DNA from: Legionella sp.
GTDB taxonomy: Bacteria; Pseudomonadota; Gammaproteobacteria; Legionellales; Legionellaceae
Length of the DNA stretch: 64,000 bases
NCBI GenBank assembly: GCA_017306715.1
Contig: JAFKHV010000006.1
Coordinates: 62,001-126,000, forward strand
Reading direction: 5' to 3'
Part shown: positions 1-8,276 of the stretch, one piece after another
Layout of the letters: every line of letters begins with the position of its first letter
How positions within the stretch are numbered: the stretch's first letter is position 1
Program-made: the position numbers and the translations under genes
Notes under the pieces: model-generated
What the model was told of the DNA's origin: nothing
Seen by the model: the letters and a program-made list of their open reading frames with translations, nothing else
Database searches by the model: none

Positions 1-552
1 ACTGTCGCGGAATTATTTCGTCAACGCGGTGTTACTGTAATAAACGCCGATCAAATTGCTCGTGAACTTACCTCGACGAAGAGCACTACTCTTAAAAAAA
101 TTGCAGAACATTTCGGTAATCATATTTTAACAACTACGGGTGAATTAAATCGCCGCGCCTTGAGAGAAATTATATTTACCGAGCCTCAAGAACGTATCTG
201 GTTAGAACAATTAACACACCCGCTCATCCGTCAAGAAATTCAGCTTCAAGTCGAATCTGCAACCAGTGATTATTGTGTTGTTGAAATCCCGCTTCTAGTA
301 AATAACACTCAATATCCTTATCTGAATCGCATATTACTGATTGAAGCACCACCTGAACAAATGATATCTCGTCTTATGCAAAGAGATCGAACTACAAGAG
401 AGCAAGCGTTGGCGATAATTAATGCGCAACCTCCGCTGGAAATTCGGCGCAAATTCGCCCATGATTTTATTATGAATGATCAAAATGTTGCGGCACTTGA
501 TGTACAGGTGGCAAAACTCGATCACATGTACAGACAATACGCTAAAAAATAA
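1..552 (+). CDS. coaE: Dephospho-CoA kinase, 5'-truncated by window edge
   Basis: CoaE phosphorylates the 3'-hydroxyl of dephospho-CoA, the last step of coenzyme A synthesis, in the cytosol. The reading frame is open from base 1, so the gene begins outside the window; 183 codons are visible and the N-terminal P-loop is missing. Visible family marks are the segment V-I-N-A-D-Q-I-A-R-E-L near the start, the block THPLIRQEI, the strand VVEIPLLVNN, and the lid-type stretch RLMQRDRTTREQA. The end matches the family's usual C-terminus. The next gene starts 18 bases downstream on the same strand, so the two may be co-transcribed. The function is secure from the visible two thirds. Confidence 0.93.
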   Translation, partial: TVAELFRQRGVTVINADQIARELTSTKSTTLKKIAEHFGNHILTTTGELNRRALREIIFTEPQERIWLEQLTHPLIRQEIQLQVESATSDYCVVEIPLLVNNTQYPYLNRILLIEAPPEQMISRLMQRDRTTREQALAIINAQPPLEIRRKFAHDFIMNDQNVAALDVQVAKLDHMYRQYAKK

Positions 553-570
553 CTACGAGAAATAAATTAA

Positions 571-1299
571 ATGAAATTAATCACTTTAAATCTTTGGGGC
601 GGTCATTTACGTAACCCTCTGTTAAGGTTCATTAATGCAAATAAAGATATTGACATTTTTTGTTTTCAAGAAGTCTATCATCATGCTCGGCGTAAACTAA
701 CAGAAGATTCAAAGGAACTTAGTCTAAATATTTTTTCAGACTTGCAAACCTTGCTCCCACACCATGATGCACTATTTAAACCCGCAGTAGATAACATCTA
801 TGGTTTAGCTGTGCTCATCAAGAAAGACATCGATATATTAAGCGAAGGTGAAATCATGATTCATGAGAAACGACATCATCCTGGGATCGGTGAAAACCAT
901 TCGCGAAATTTACAGTGGATTGAGTGTCGTTTCAGTCAGAATACCTATTCAATTTTGAACGTACATGGTTTATGGAATGGTATGGGTAAAAAGGATACCG
1001 AGGATCGCATTGAGCAATCTTATCGAATACGAGCATTTATGGATACGATAAATACCCCCAAAATTCTTTGCGGGGATTTTAACCTTCGTCCGGATACGCA
1101 AAGTATCAAGATTTTAGAAAGAGGCATGCATAATTTGATCACTCAATACGGTGTCAAATCAACCCGTACACGCTTTTATACAAAAAATGAAAAATTTGCT
1201 GATTATATTTTGACCTCGCCGGAGGTAAAAGTGAATCATTTTCAGGTTATGTTGGAAGAAGTTTCCGATCATGCTCCCTTATATTTAGATTTTTCTTAA
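571..1299 (+). CDS. Endonuclease/exonuclease/phosphatase family protein
   Basis: A 242-residue protein of the EEP fold (DNase I, exonuclease III, sphingomyelinase-like). It opens with MKLITLNLWGG, the usual first strand with the metal-site Asn; FCFQEVY supplies the metal-binding Glu. LCGDFNLRPDT is the catalytic Asp-x-Asn motif and VSDHAPLYLDF the terminal Ser-Asp-His motif. All catalytic positions of the superfamily are therefore present. No signal peptide is seen. The substrate cannot be told from sequence: DNA, a phosphoinositide or another phosphodiester are all possible. It follows coaE by 18 bases on the same strand. The fold is confident, the specific role is not. Confidence 0.85.
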   Translation: MKLITLNLWGGHLRNPLLRFINANKDIDIFCFQEVYHHARRKLTEDSKELSLNIFSDLQTLLPHHDALFKPAVDNIYGLAVLIKKDIDILSEGEIMIHEKRHHPGIGENHSRNLQWIECRFSQNTYSILNVHGLWNGMGKKDTEDRIEQSYRIRAFMDTINTPKILCGDFNLRPDTQSIKILERGMHNLITQYGVKSTRTRFYTKNEKFADYILTSPEVKVNHFQVMLEEVSDHAPLYLDFS

Positions 1300-1435
1300 T
1301 AAAATCAGAAAGATAACTAAAAGATCTAGTTAATTAAAAAATAAGCACAATAGACAAAAATTCCCTTGTTTTTCAATGCGCATAAATATATCATGGTGAT
1401 CCCTTTTTATGTAAGTTGTAACTGGAATTAGCTTG

Positions 1436-3004
1436 ATGTTTGAGCGACTAATCAATAAACTGGAGACAAGGGGGTCTTTAGATAAAATTAACACGGAGGA
1501 ATGGATTGAAATCAGTGCTTTAGAAGCATCCATGGAGAATAACCAAAACTACAATAATAATAACAATAAACTGGTCTCTCTATACCCGCCATTATTTGTT
1601 ATCAAAGATTTTTTAGATAAGCTAAGTAAAACACCAAATGCAAAAGATTTTTTACAAAGTAATCTTCCATCCTTGCTGAGAATTAGCAACTTTTGCAAGC
1701 AACATTACCAATTTTTTAAAAAGAATAATTATCAGCATTTAGACTTTAATTTAGATCAGTGGTTGCGATTTATTACTCATTTTGAAAAAAATAATCGAAA
1801 AAATTTGACTGCACCGTATTTTTTTGAACAAATAGCATTAATACTCAAAATCGATTACAACCAAGTGATTATGATGAGTACCCAAAGGAATTTAAAGCGC
1901 ACAACTTATAAATCTGCTTCGCTTAAAAATGGAGCAAGGATGCGTATGAAGCGCCGATTAATTCATAATGTCGAAGGATGTAATGAGTTTATTTGTGTAG
2001 AAAATTATAAAGAGAGGCAGGTTCTTGCAAAATTGGCAAAAACCGGAGTAACTATTGTTGATAAACTGTGCCCTGCATCTCCTGAACAGGGTTTTAATAC
2101 CGTTTTTCAGACCCCTGATGGAGATAAAGTTCGCCCGGTATTTACACATAACGGCCTTACTTTGTTTAAACCAATTACCCCTATTAAGGATAAACCAAAA
2201 CCTGTAAACCCTTCATCCTTGGGCAAAACAGCTAAACGTTTAGAGTTTGAGCAAGCCCGTCCTTTAAAATACGTGGCTACATTGCCCCCTATTGAAACTC
2301 AGTATGGAACCAAACGCCGCCGTAGTGGTGCTTCCATTATGGGTAGAAGTGCCGCATCCGTTTTTATTGATCATGGGATAGACACCCCCAAAGAGCAAAC
2401 CTATAAAATACATTGGTCACATCTCATAGCGAAAGTTTTAGCAGACGATACGGATATAAATTTGCAAAATGAAATCGGGGAGCAGCCTCTGATTAATTTA
2501 GTTCCTGCAACAGGTTCATCCAATCTCAATGTTTGGCTTGCTGTTGAGAGTTTTATTATTGAGGTACTCTCCGAGAAAAAAACCGATAAAATCATTATGG
2601 AAGTAACACCTCATTACGAACCAGGAATTAGTATCCCTAAACTCATTACTTATGATTTACACTGGGATGAAGAAATTGAGGGGGAGAAAGTCAGTAAACA
2701 CGAACAATTTCATTGTGATCCACTGTCTCAACACCGTATTAATAAAAAAATGCAAGACAGTATTAGTACCCTGCGCGAAGACACTATTAGTAAAGAAAAA
2801 CTGTCCAAGGCAAATATAAGTGTGAAAAACTTAGCAAATCAATTTTTTTCCACGGATGAGCTAATGGATATTGCGGATATGAGTTTTGAGTACATGGACG
2901 AGTTTGATTTTATGGAACAGGAGTTAGACGAGGTACCCAATATGACTGTAGTCCCCCTACCAGAGGAGCAAGATATTTTCAGCACCTCATTGAATGTATA
3001 TTAA
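1436..3004 (+). CDS. Putative secreted protein with DNA/RNA non-specific nuclease-like (beta-beta-alpha-metal) domain
   Basis: 522 residues from ATG 1436; an in-frame TTG at 1433 is the alternative start. No full-length family is recognised. Residues about 325-415 resemble the DNA/RNA non-specific endonuclease domain: HWSHLIAK (His329 in the place of the catalytic His of GHLI), then INLVP with Asn354 in the place of the metal-ligand Asn, N-x-x-VWLAVES, and ITPHY-like VTPHYEPGISIPK before a final strand. Two basic patches (RMRMKRR and KRRRS at 293-297) could act as nuclear-localisation signals. The N-terminus has an Asn run. The C-terminal 40 residues are rich in Asp and Glu, a feature often found in Dot/Icm substrates. 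Nuclease activity and secretion are inferences. A 10-bp hairpin follows the gene. Confidence 0.6.
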   Translation: MFERLINKLETRGSLDKINTEEWIEISALEASMENNQNYNNNNNKLVSLYPPLFVIKDFLDKLSKTPNAKDFLQSNLPSLLRISNFCKQHYQFFKKNNYQHLDFNLDQWLRFITHFEKNNRKNLTAPYFFEQIALILKIDYNQVIMMSTQRNLKRTTYKSASLKNGARMRMKRRLIHNVEGCNEFICVENYKERQVLAKLAKTGVTIVDKLCPASPEQGFNTVFQTPDGDKVRPVFTHNGLTLFKPITPIKDKPKPVNPSSLGKTAKRLEFEQARPLKYVATLPPIETQYGTKRRRSGASIMGRSAASVFIDHGIDTPKEQTYKIHWSHLIAKVLADDTDINLQNEIGEQPLINLVPATGSSNLNVWLAVESFIIEVLSEKKTDKIIMEVTPHYEPGISIPKLITYDLHWDEEIEGEKVSKHEQFHCDPLSQHRINKKMQDSISTLREDTISKEKLSKANISVKNLANQFFSTDELMDIADMSFEYMDEFDFMEQELDEVPNMTVVPLPEEQDIFSTSLNVY

Positions 3005-3019
3005 AAAACGATTCACTAT

Positions 3020-3051
3020 TCGCAAAGATAATCATCCGAACATCTTTGCGA
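3020..3051. terminator. Hairpin between convergent genes
   Basis: A perfect 10-bp inverted repeat (TCGCAAAGAT and ATCTTTGCGA) with a 12-base loop lies between the stop of the nuclease-like gene and the stop of mutT, which converge here. A second short palindrome, CTGATTTAATCAG, overlaps the mutT stop. There is no strong U tract on either side, so the terminator role rests on position and stem. Confidence 0.5.
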
Positions 3052-3070
3052 CACACTTCAACTGATTTAA

Positions 3071-3484
3071 TCAGCTTATCTCAGTAAGATCTGCTTCGAG
3101 AATAAAAGGAAGTTTCTCAATCAAAGCATAGTTGGCTTCAGGAAACAGGCGAGGGTTAAGATTTTTGTAATTAACCCATTGTAGGTTTAATTGCCCCTCA
3201 CATCGATAAGCCATACCGGAATATTCTCTTACTAGATAAAATGCTAATTCAACAACTTTTTGTGGATAATGATGCTCTTGCCGCAAAAGAAATTGAGCCT
3301 GATGAATTTCCAGTCCCACTTCCTCTTTAATCTCGCGAATCAATGCTTCCTCAGCAGTTTCACCGGCCTCTAATTTACCGCCGGGAAACTCCCAATAGCC
3401 ACCATGGCTTACATTTTCTGGTCGCTGCGTGATCAGCACCTGCTGCTGTTGATTAACAATAATGGCAACAGCAACTTGGATCAT
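3071..3484 (-). CDS. mutT: NUDIX hydrolase, 8-oxo-dGTP diphosphatase
   Basis: MutT cleans the nucleotide pool by hydrolysing 8-oxo-dGTP to the monophosphate, preventing A-to-C transversions. The 137-residue product starts [11 protein letters not shown] and carries the NUDIX box from [12 protein letters not shown] to [10 protein letters not shown], with the Glu residues that bind metal. [10 protein letters not shown] and the C-terminal [17 protein letters not shown] fit the MutT subfamily. The start at 3484 is preferred over an upstream one at 3502 because its ATG overlaps the secA stop as ATGA, implying translational coupling. The order secA-mutT is the one found in E. coli. Confidence 0.9.
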   Translation of the reverse strand: MIQVAVAIIVNQQQQVLITQRPENVSHGGYWEFPGGKLEAGETAEEALIREIKEEVGLEIHQAQFLLRQEHHYPQKVVELAFYLVREYSGMAYRCEGQLNLQWVNYKNLNPRLFPEANYALIEKLPFILEADLTEIS

Positions 3485-6171
3485 GCTAAGCTGCCATGGC
3501 ACGATTTGTACTTTTTACCCGAACCACAAGGACAAGGATCATTACGGCCAATTTTTTTCTCAAGACGGCGATAGGTCTGTGCAGATTGCATCTCATTCTC
3601 ATCGAAGAGCTCGCCATGATTCAGACTCATTTTACTTACTTGCTCAGCACGGCGCTGTTCTTCTACCGCATCAACATCTGCTTCACTTTGGATCTCAACT
3701 GCAGAGATTATACGAACAACCTCATTTTTTAAGTTTTCAAGCATACTGGTAAATAAAGTAAATGCTTCCTTTTTATATTCCTGTTTGGGATCTTTTTGTG
3801 CGTATCCCCGCAGATGAATACCCTGACGTAATTGATCCATCGCGGCTAAATGTTCGCGCCACTGATTATCCAAAGTTTGCAGGATGACCGATTTCTCAAA
3901 CTGAGACATTACTTCACGCCCTGCTTTAGCAACCTTTTCCTCATAGTGTATTTTAGCTGCCTTAAGAATTCGCTCTTTAATTTGCTCAGGCTGAATATGA
4001 TGATCTTCTTCAATCCACTGCAAGACCGGTACCCGAATATGAAAATCATTAGCCAACACATCGCTCAGTGCTTTTGCATCCCATTGATCTTCAATACTTT
4101 GAGGTGGGATAAAGTTGTCGACCAATTGTTCGAAAACTTCTTCTTGCATCATATCAACGATTTCAGAGGTATCATTGATTTCCATGATGGAAGCACGCTG
4201 AGTATAAATAACATGACGTTGATCATTTGCTACATTATCGTATTCCAATAATTGCTTACGTACATCAAAGTGATGGCCTTCAAGCTTGCGTTGTGCGTTT
4301 TCGATTGCTTTAGTGACCAAACTATGCTCTATTGGTTCCCCGGGTTTCATTCCCAACCGACGCATCATATTCGCTACACGCTCAGAGGCAAAGATACGCA
4401 TTAAATTATCTTCAAGTGAAAGATAAAAACGGCTGCTACCCACATCGCCTTGACGACCAGAACGTCCACGCAACTGGTTATCGATTCGACGGGACTCGTG
4501 ACGCTCTGAACCAATGATTCTTAAACCACCAGCAGCCAGGACCTCATCATGACGTCTTTGCCATGTTTCTTTAACTGCATTTTTCTGCTCGGTTGTTGCA
4601 TCTGCAGGTAATTGGGCTAAATCTGCTGCCAAGCTCCCACCAAGAACAATATCTGTTCCACGTCCAGCCATATTTGTTGCGATAGTAACGGCACCTGGTC
4701 GACCTGCTTCAGCAATAATTTGTGCTTCTTTTTCATGAAATTTGGCATTCAATACCTGGTGTTTAATGCCCGCCTTTTTTAATAATTGACTTAAAAATTC
4801 AGAGGCCTCAATAGATGCTGTACCCACAAGGACTGGTTGTTTACGCTCTACGCACGTTTTAACATCATCAATAACTGCCTGAAACTTATCTGCCTGTGTT
4901 AAATAAACCAAATCTGGCTCGTCTTTACGCATCATCGTACGATTGGTCGGAATAACCACCACATCCAGATTGTAAATCTGTTGCAACTCATAAGCTTCTG
5001 TATCTGCAGTTCCCGTCATCCCCGATAATTTTTTATACATGCGGAAGAAGTTCTGGAACGTAATCGAAGCCAAGGTTTGATTTTCATTTTGTATATTAAC
5101 ACCCTCTTTAGCTTCGACTGCCTGGTGCAAGCCATCTGACCAACGACGTCCCGGCATGGTTCTTCCCGTATGCTCATCAACAATAATTACCTGATTATCA
5201 CTGACAATATAATCCACATCGCGATGAAACATGGCATGTGCTTTTAGCGCGGCATTCACATGATGCATCAGCATGATATTACTCGCATGATAGAGACTAT
5301 CGCCTTTATCCAGTAATCCTGCCCCGGTAAGTAATTCCTCAACGTGCTGATGACCCGCTTCGGTTAAATGTGCCTGCTTTTGTTTTTCATCAATCGTATA
5401 ATCGCCTGGACCCTCTTCTTCTTCCTGTTTTTTCAGATTAGGAATCAAACGATTTATTTTTATGTACAGCTCCGAGCTATCCTCTGCGGCTCCAGAAATA
5501 ATGAGCGGGGTTCGCGCCTCATCAATTAAGATAGAATCTACTTCATCCACAATCGCAAAATTCAATTCACGTTGAACTTTATCACCAAGGCTAAACGCCA
5601 TATTGTCGCGCAAATAATCAAAACCAAATTCATTATTCGTACCGTATAAAATATCGCAGCGATATGCAGCTTGCTTTTCGCCATGTGCCATATCCGGATA
5701 AATGACCCCGACAGTTAATCCAAGAAACTCAAATACGGGACGCATCCATTGACTATCGCGCTTGGCTAAGTAATCATTCACCGTAACGACATGAACACCA
5801 TGTCCACTAATTGCATTTAAGTAAGCGGGTAACGTTGCGACGAGAGTTTTACCTTCCCCGGTACGCATTTCAGCAACATTCCCTTCATGTAGAACCATAC
5901 CGCCTATAAGCTGCACATCGAAATGTCGAAGACCTAAGGTACGCACAGAAGCTTCACGAACGGTTGCAAAAGCCTCGGCTAATAATTCATCTAAACGCTC
6001 ACCCTCAGCATAACGCGCTTTAAATTGTTGGGTTTTTGCAGCCAACTCAGCATCGGAAAGTGCCTGCATTTGTGCTTCAAACGCATTAATCGCCACTACT
6101 GCTTTTTCCATACGCCGTAATGTGCGCTCATTTCGGCTTCCAAACATTTTCTTGATCAACGTATTCAGCAT
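3481..6171 (-). CDS. secA: Preprotein translocase ATPase SecA
   Basis: SecA is the cytosolic and membrane-associated ATPase that pushes unfolded preproteins through SecYEG. The 896-residue length is typical. Visible are [19 protein letters not shown] (Walker A), [20 protein letters not shown] (DEAD-type Walker B), the preprotein cross-linking region, [13 protein letters not shown], and helicase motif VI in [11 protein letters not shown]. The C-terminus has the zinc site [14 protein letters not shown] used for SecB and phospholipid contact. It overlaps mutT by four bases. It begins [21 protein letters not shown], as usual for the family. Confidence 0.98.
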   Translation of the reverse strand: MLNTLIKKMFGSRNERTLRRMEKAVVAINAFEAQMQALSDAELAAKTQQFKARYAEGERLDELLAEAFATVREASVRTLGLRHFDVQLIGGMVLHEGNVAEMRTGEGKTLVATLPAYLNAISGHGVHVVTVNDYLAKRDSQWMRPVFEFLGLTVGVIYPDMAHGEKQAAYRCDILYGTNNEFGFDYLRDNMAFSLGDKVQRELNFAIVDEVDSILIDEARTPLIISGAAEDSSELYIKINRLIPNLKKQEEEEGPGDYTIDEKQKQAHLTEAGHQHVEELLTGAGLLDKGDSLYHASNIMLMHHVNAALKAHAMFHRDVDYIVSDNQVIIVDEHTGRTMPGRRWSDGLHQAVEAKEGVNIQNENQTLASITFQNFFRMYKKLSGMTGTADTEAYELQQIYNLDVVVIPTNRTMMRKDEPDLVYLTQADKFQAVIDDVKTCVERKQPVLVGTASIEASEFLSQLLKKAGIKHQVLNAKFHEKEAQIIAEAGRPGAVTIATNMAGRGTDIVLGGSLAADLAQLPADATTEQKNAVKETWQRRHDEVLAAGGLRIIGSERHESRRIDNQLRGRSGRQGDVGSSRFYLSLEDNLMRIFASERVANMMRRLGMKPGEPIEHSLVTKAIENAQRKLEGHHFDVRKQLLEYDNVANDQRHVIYTQRASIMEINDTSEIVDMMQEEVFEQLVDNFIPPQSIEDQWDAKALSDVLANDFHIRVPVLQWIEEDHHIQPEQIKERILKAAKIHYEEKVAKAGREVMSQFEKSVILQTLDNQWREHLAAMDQLRQGIHLRGYAQKDPKQEYKKEAFTLFTSMLENLKNEVVRIISAVEIQSEADVDAVEEQRRAEQVSKMSLNHGELFDENEMQSAQTYRRLEKKIGRNDPCPCGSGKKYKSCHGSLA

Positions 6172-6302
6172 GGCCTAAATAATCCTCTGGGGGTTCAAAT
6201 AGCAAATTGGTTAATGTACTAAAATTTGCGGTAAAATACTATGAATCCTGTTATAAATTCCAGAGTCAGCTTATGAAAAGTTTTAACTTCCATCTCTTCA
6301 CG

Positions 6303-6392
6303 AATTAGACATCGCGCGCAACCCCTGGATCCCGCGAACAAGTCGCGGGACGTAGGCAAATGGTTCGATTGGATTTTTGGGTGTGTCTAATT
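6303..6392. repeat. 90-bp element with 9-bp terminal inverted repeats
   Basis: AATTAGACA at 6303-6311 and its exact complement TGTCTAATT at 6384-6392 bound a 90-bp segment that includes the first REP-like hairpin. No target-site duplication is visible. It could be a small non-autonomous mobile element or a chance inverted repeat. Confidence 0.4.
6322..6355 (+). repeat. REP-like palindrome, copy 1
   Basis: A 34-base unit with a perfect 8-bp stem TCCCGCGA/TCGCGGGA and a 5-base loop. It matches the reverse complement of 6482-6515 at 29 of 34 positions. One pair of stem positions differs in a compensating way, C-G here against T-A in the other copy. Confidence 0.7.
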
Positions 6393-6394
6393 AT

Positions 6395-6460
6395 GATCTA
6401 TTACGTAGCCTTGCAATTACGACCTATTATGTAGTCTTAACGATCTATTATGTTCGTCAA
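6395..6460 (+). repeat. Three short imperfect direct repeats
   Basis: Units starting at 6395, 6421 and 6442 share the core GAYCTATTAYGT, spaced 26 and 21 bases apart, between the two REP-like hairpins. Their function is unknown. Confidence 0.5.
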
Positions 6461-6481
6461 TAGAATCTCTACCGTGGAGTT

Positions 6482-6515
6482 CTACGTTCCGCGACTCGGT
6501 CGCGGAATCCAGGGA
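6482..6515 (-). repeat. REP-like palindrome, copy 2 (inverted)
   Basis: Inverted partner of the unit at 6322-6355. Its stem TTCCGCGAC/GTCGCGGAA is a perfect 9 bp with a 3-base loop. Together the pair resembles a BIME-type arrangement of two facing REP units. Confidence 0.7.
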
Positions 6516-6622
6516 TCTCGCCTAACTAATATTTTCGCTGTGACATAGACCATGGAGAAATAAGTCAGAAATTTTATCAATTTCCAGTCCTCATTATAAG
6601 CTAATAAAAGACACTATCCGCT

Positions 6623-7624
6623 CTATTCATTAATACTGGAATGAAATTCAAATTCTTTCTCGTAATGCAATAAAAACTCGTATAAGGAGTCAAGCAAATC
6701 GATTTTTTTAGTTTGCAGTATTGCCATAAGCTGCTTTTTCCAATGGCTGGCGCCAGGTAAGCCATGAGCAAAATTAAATAGCGGTTTAACCAATAAACTT
6801 AGAGATGCCCCACTGGTTAATTGCTCATAAAAATATTGACGATACTCTGCAAAAATTTCACTGCGTAAGCGTTTTTTTAACTGCGGGTAAAGAGATTCAT
6901 GAATTTCTGCGATTCGGTAAGGATTATCACAGGCAGTACGCCCAATCATGACTCCTGCGACGTTTTGCAAATGGCTATGGACCTCAGAAACGGTCGTTAT
7001 ATTACCGTTAATCACGAAAGGAATTTCAGGTAGCTCTTTTGTGATTCGATAAACAAAGTCATAATTAACCGGTGGGATGGTGCGATTTTGTTTTGGACTT
7101 AACCCATTAAGCCAGGCTTTTCGAGCATGAACAACTATTTTTTGGCTACCTGCATCCACTAAACGATGCACAAAATCACTAAAAAATTCATAGCTGTCTT
7201 GATGGTCAATTCCAATACGAATTTTAGTCGTGACCGGAATTGATACGTGCTCACGCATTGCCGACACACAGGCAACAACGGTACCGGGTTTACCCATCAA
7301 ACATGCGCCAAAATGACCTGCTTTTACTTTATCACTGGGACAGCCCAGATTTAAATTGACTTCATCATAACCGACTTGCTCGGCAATTTTAGCGCAACGC
7401 GCTAGAACCTCAGGTGAAGAGCCGCCTAATTGTAATGCCAGCGGGTGTTCTAGGGCCAAAAAAGGTAATGAACGTTGAGGATTATTTTCGACAGCGCCTG
7501 TAGTAATCATCTCGGTATAAAGCAACATATGTGGAGCAAGCATACGCATAAACACACGAAAATGACTGTACGTCCAATCAATCATTGGCGCTAAAGCCAG
7601 AGGGGAAAACAGGTTTGGGCTCAT
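6623..7624 (-). CDS. dusA: tRNA-dihydrouridine synthase A
   Basis: DusA is an FMN-dependent enzyme that reduces uridine 20/20a in the tRNA D-loop. From ATG 7624 the product has 333 residues, beginning MSPNLFSPLALAPMIDWT. LYTEMITTGA and NLGCPSDKVKAGHFGACLM carry the flavin site and the catalytic Cys of the Dus family. VHARKAWLNGLSPKQNR and VINGNI complete the TIM barrel, and GVMIGRTACDNPY is typical of DusA rather than DusB or DusC. An in-frame TTG at 7633 gives three extra residues and is less likely. It stands alone between two repeat-rich gaps. Confidence 0.93.
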   Translation of the reverse strand: MSPNLFSPLALAPMIDWTYSHFRVFMRMLAPHMLLYTEMITTGAVENNPQRSLPFLALEHPLALQLGGSSPEVLARCAKIAEQVGYDEVNLNLGCPSDKVKAGHFGACLMGKPGTVVACVSAMREHVSIPVTTKIRIGIDHQDSYEFFSDFVHRLVDAGSQKIVVHARKAWLNGLSPKQNRTIPPVNYDFVYRITKELPEIPFVINGNITTVSEVHSHLQNVAGVMIGRTACDNPYRIAEIHESLYPQLKKRLRSEIFAEYRQYFYEQLTSGASLSLLVKPLFNFAHGLPGASHWKKQLMAILQTKKIDLLDSLYEFLLHYEKEFEFHSSINE

Positions 7625-7688
7625 AACCGGCAAAAGGCTAATTATACCCTAATTCCCCAAAAAAAGCAGGAACTCCTTTAAGGAATCC

Positions 7689-7716
7689 CGTCATTGCGAA
7701 CATCGCGAGGAATTGC
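7689..7716 (+). repeat. Dispersed palindrome of CGTCATTGCGA type
   Basis: Starts CGTCATTGCGA and ends GGAATTGC, with a TTGCGA/TCGCGA stem (one G-T pair) around a 3-base loop. Its form is that of the small palindromes scattered in intergenic DNA of many bacteria. One copy is seen in this window. Confidence 0.45.
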
Positions 7717-7797
7717 AAACAGAAACTACTTTGCCAAAATCTTTGAAAAAAATAAAACTTATTAGTTATGTATTCAGGTGAGATCGGAGTAACGTGC

Positions 7798-7827
7798 AGG
7801 AGATTCTTCGCGAAGCTCAGAATGACG
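7798..7827 (-). repeat. CGTCAT-n-CTGAG palindrome, copy 1
   Basis: On the minus strand it reads CGTCATTCTGAG, then CGAAGAATCTCCT. The ends ATTC and GAAT pair. It belongs to one family with 8096-8130 and 29833-29862, whose stem bases covary. Confidence 0.75.
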
Positions 7828-8095
7828 TGAGAGGGGTGCGACTCGACCCGATTCCCATCATGACGAAATTTTTCTAATGATGGATTAGAATGATGACTCA
7901 GCATTGGAACGCCTAAGGTTCTGGACTAGTAAGCACGTGGAGCCTTGTACGTCATGTATAGACTCCACCCTGGTTGGCTTATCATCGCCCATGACATTCT
8001 TAGGTTTTTCAAGAACCGGTCTTCACTATTTGCTATAAATATTAATTTATCCTGAGCACTCCAGACGGTAGTAGCCCGTTTACATAACCCCGACA

Positions 8096-8130
8096 CGTCA
8101 TGCTGAGGAGCTTGCGACGAAGCATCTCCT
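8096..8130 (+). repeat. CGTCAT-n-CTGAG palindrome, copy 2
   Basis: Reads CGTCATGCTGAG, a 10-base insert, then CGAAGCATCTCCT. The stem ends are ATGC and GCAT, so the variable base pair is G-C here. The centre is five bases longer than in the other two copies. Confidence 0.75.
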
Positions 8131-8234
8131 GCCGGTAACATTCCCTGATTACCCTCATCGCCCAAATAATTCGAGCGTGTTTATTCGCGAGCGCAACAGC
8201 GCTTTGTTCATTGGTTGAGTTGCTTTTTTATCGG

Positions 8235-8259
8235 AAGGCAGTACTCTTCGTACTGCCTT
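8235..8259 (-). terminator. Hairpin after recJ
   Basis: A perfect 10-bp stem AAGGCAGTAC/GTACTGCCTT with a 5-base loop begins 17 bases past the recJ stop. No U tract follows it on the recJ strand, so it may stabilise the transcript end or terminate inefficiently. Confidence 0.55.
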
Positions 8260-8276
8260 ATCTTGAACTTCCTATA

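Larger units (their letters stand above)
6172..6622. other. Repeat-bearing gap between secA and dusA
   Basis: This 451-base stretch holds no convincing gene. The bases next to secA should contain its promoter. The middle contains a 90-bp segment bounded by perfect 9-bp inverted repeats, two REP-like hairpins in opposite orientation, and three short imperfect direct repeats; each is listed separately. Confidence 0.7.
7625..8276. other. Repeat-rich gap between recJ and dusA
   Basis: About 650 bases without a convincing gene. Two open frames on the minus strand (7638-7904 and 7926-8165) run through dispersed palindromes and look spurious. The stretch holds three palindromic repeats and, next to the recJ stop, a strong hairpin. 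The segment about 7926-8010 has no recognisable origin. Confidence 0.65.

Noticed and set aside
3462..3752. Plus-strand frame over the secA 3' end
   Set aside because: His/Tyr-rich shadow of the secA zinc-site region; secA is certain.
7638..7904. 88-codon open frame on the minus strand
   Set aside because: It runs through two dispersed palindromes, giving the VILSFAKNLL-type peptide typical of such repeats, and has no ribosome-binding site or family.
7926..8165. 79-codon open frame on the minus strand
   Set aside because: It covers a palindromic repeat and shows no protein-like composition or family; treated as repeat DNA.
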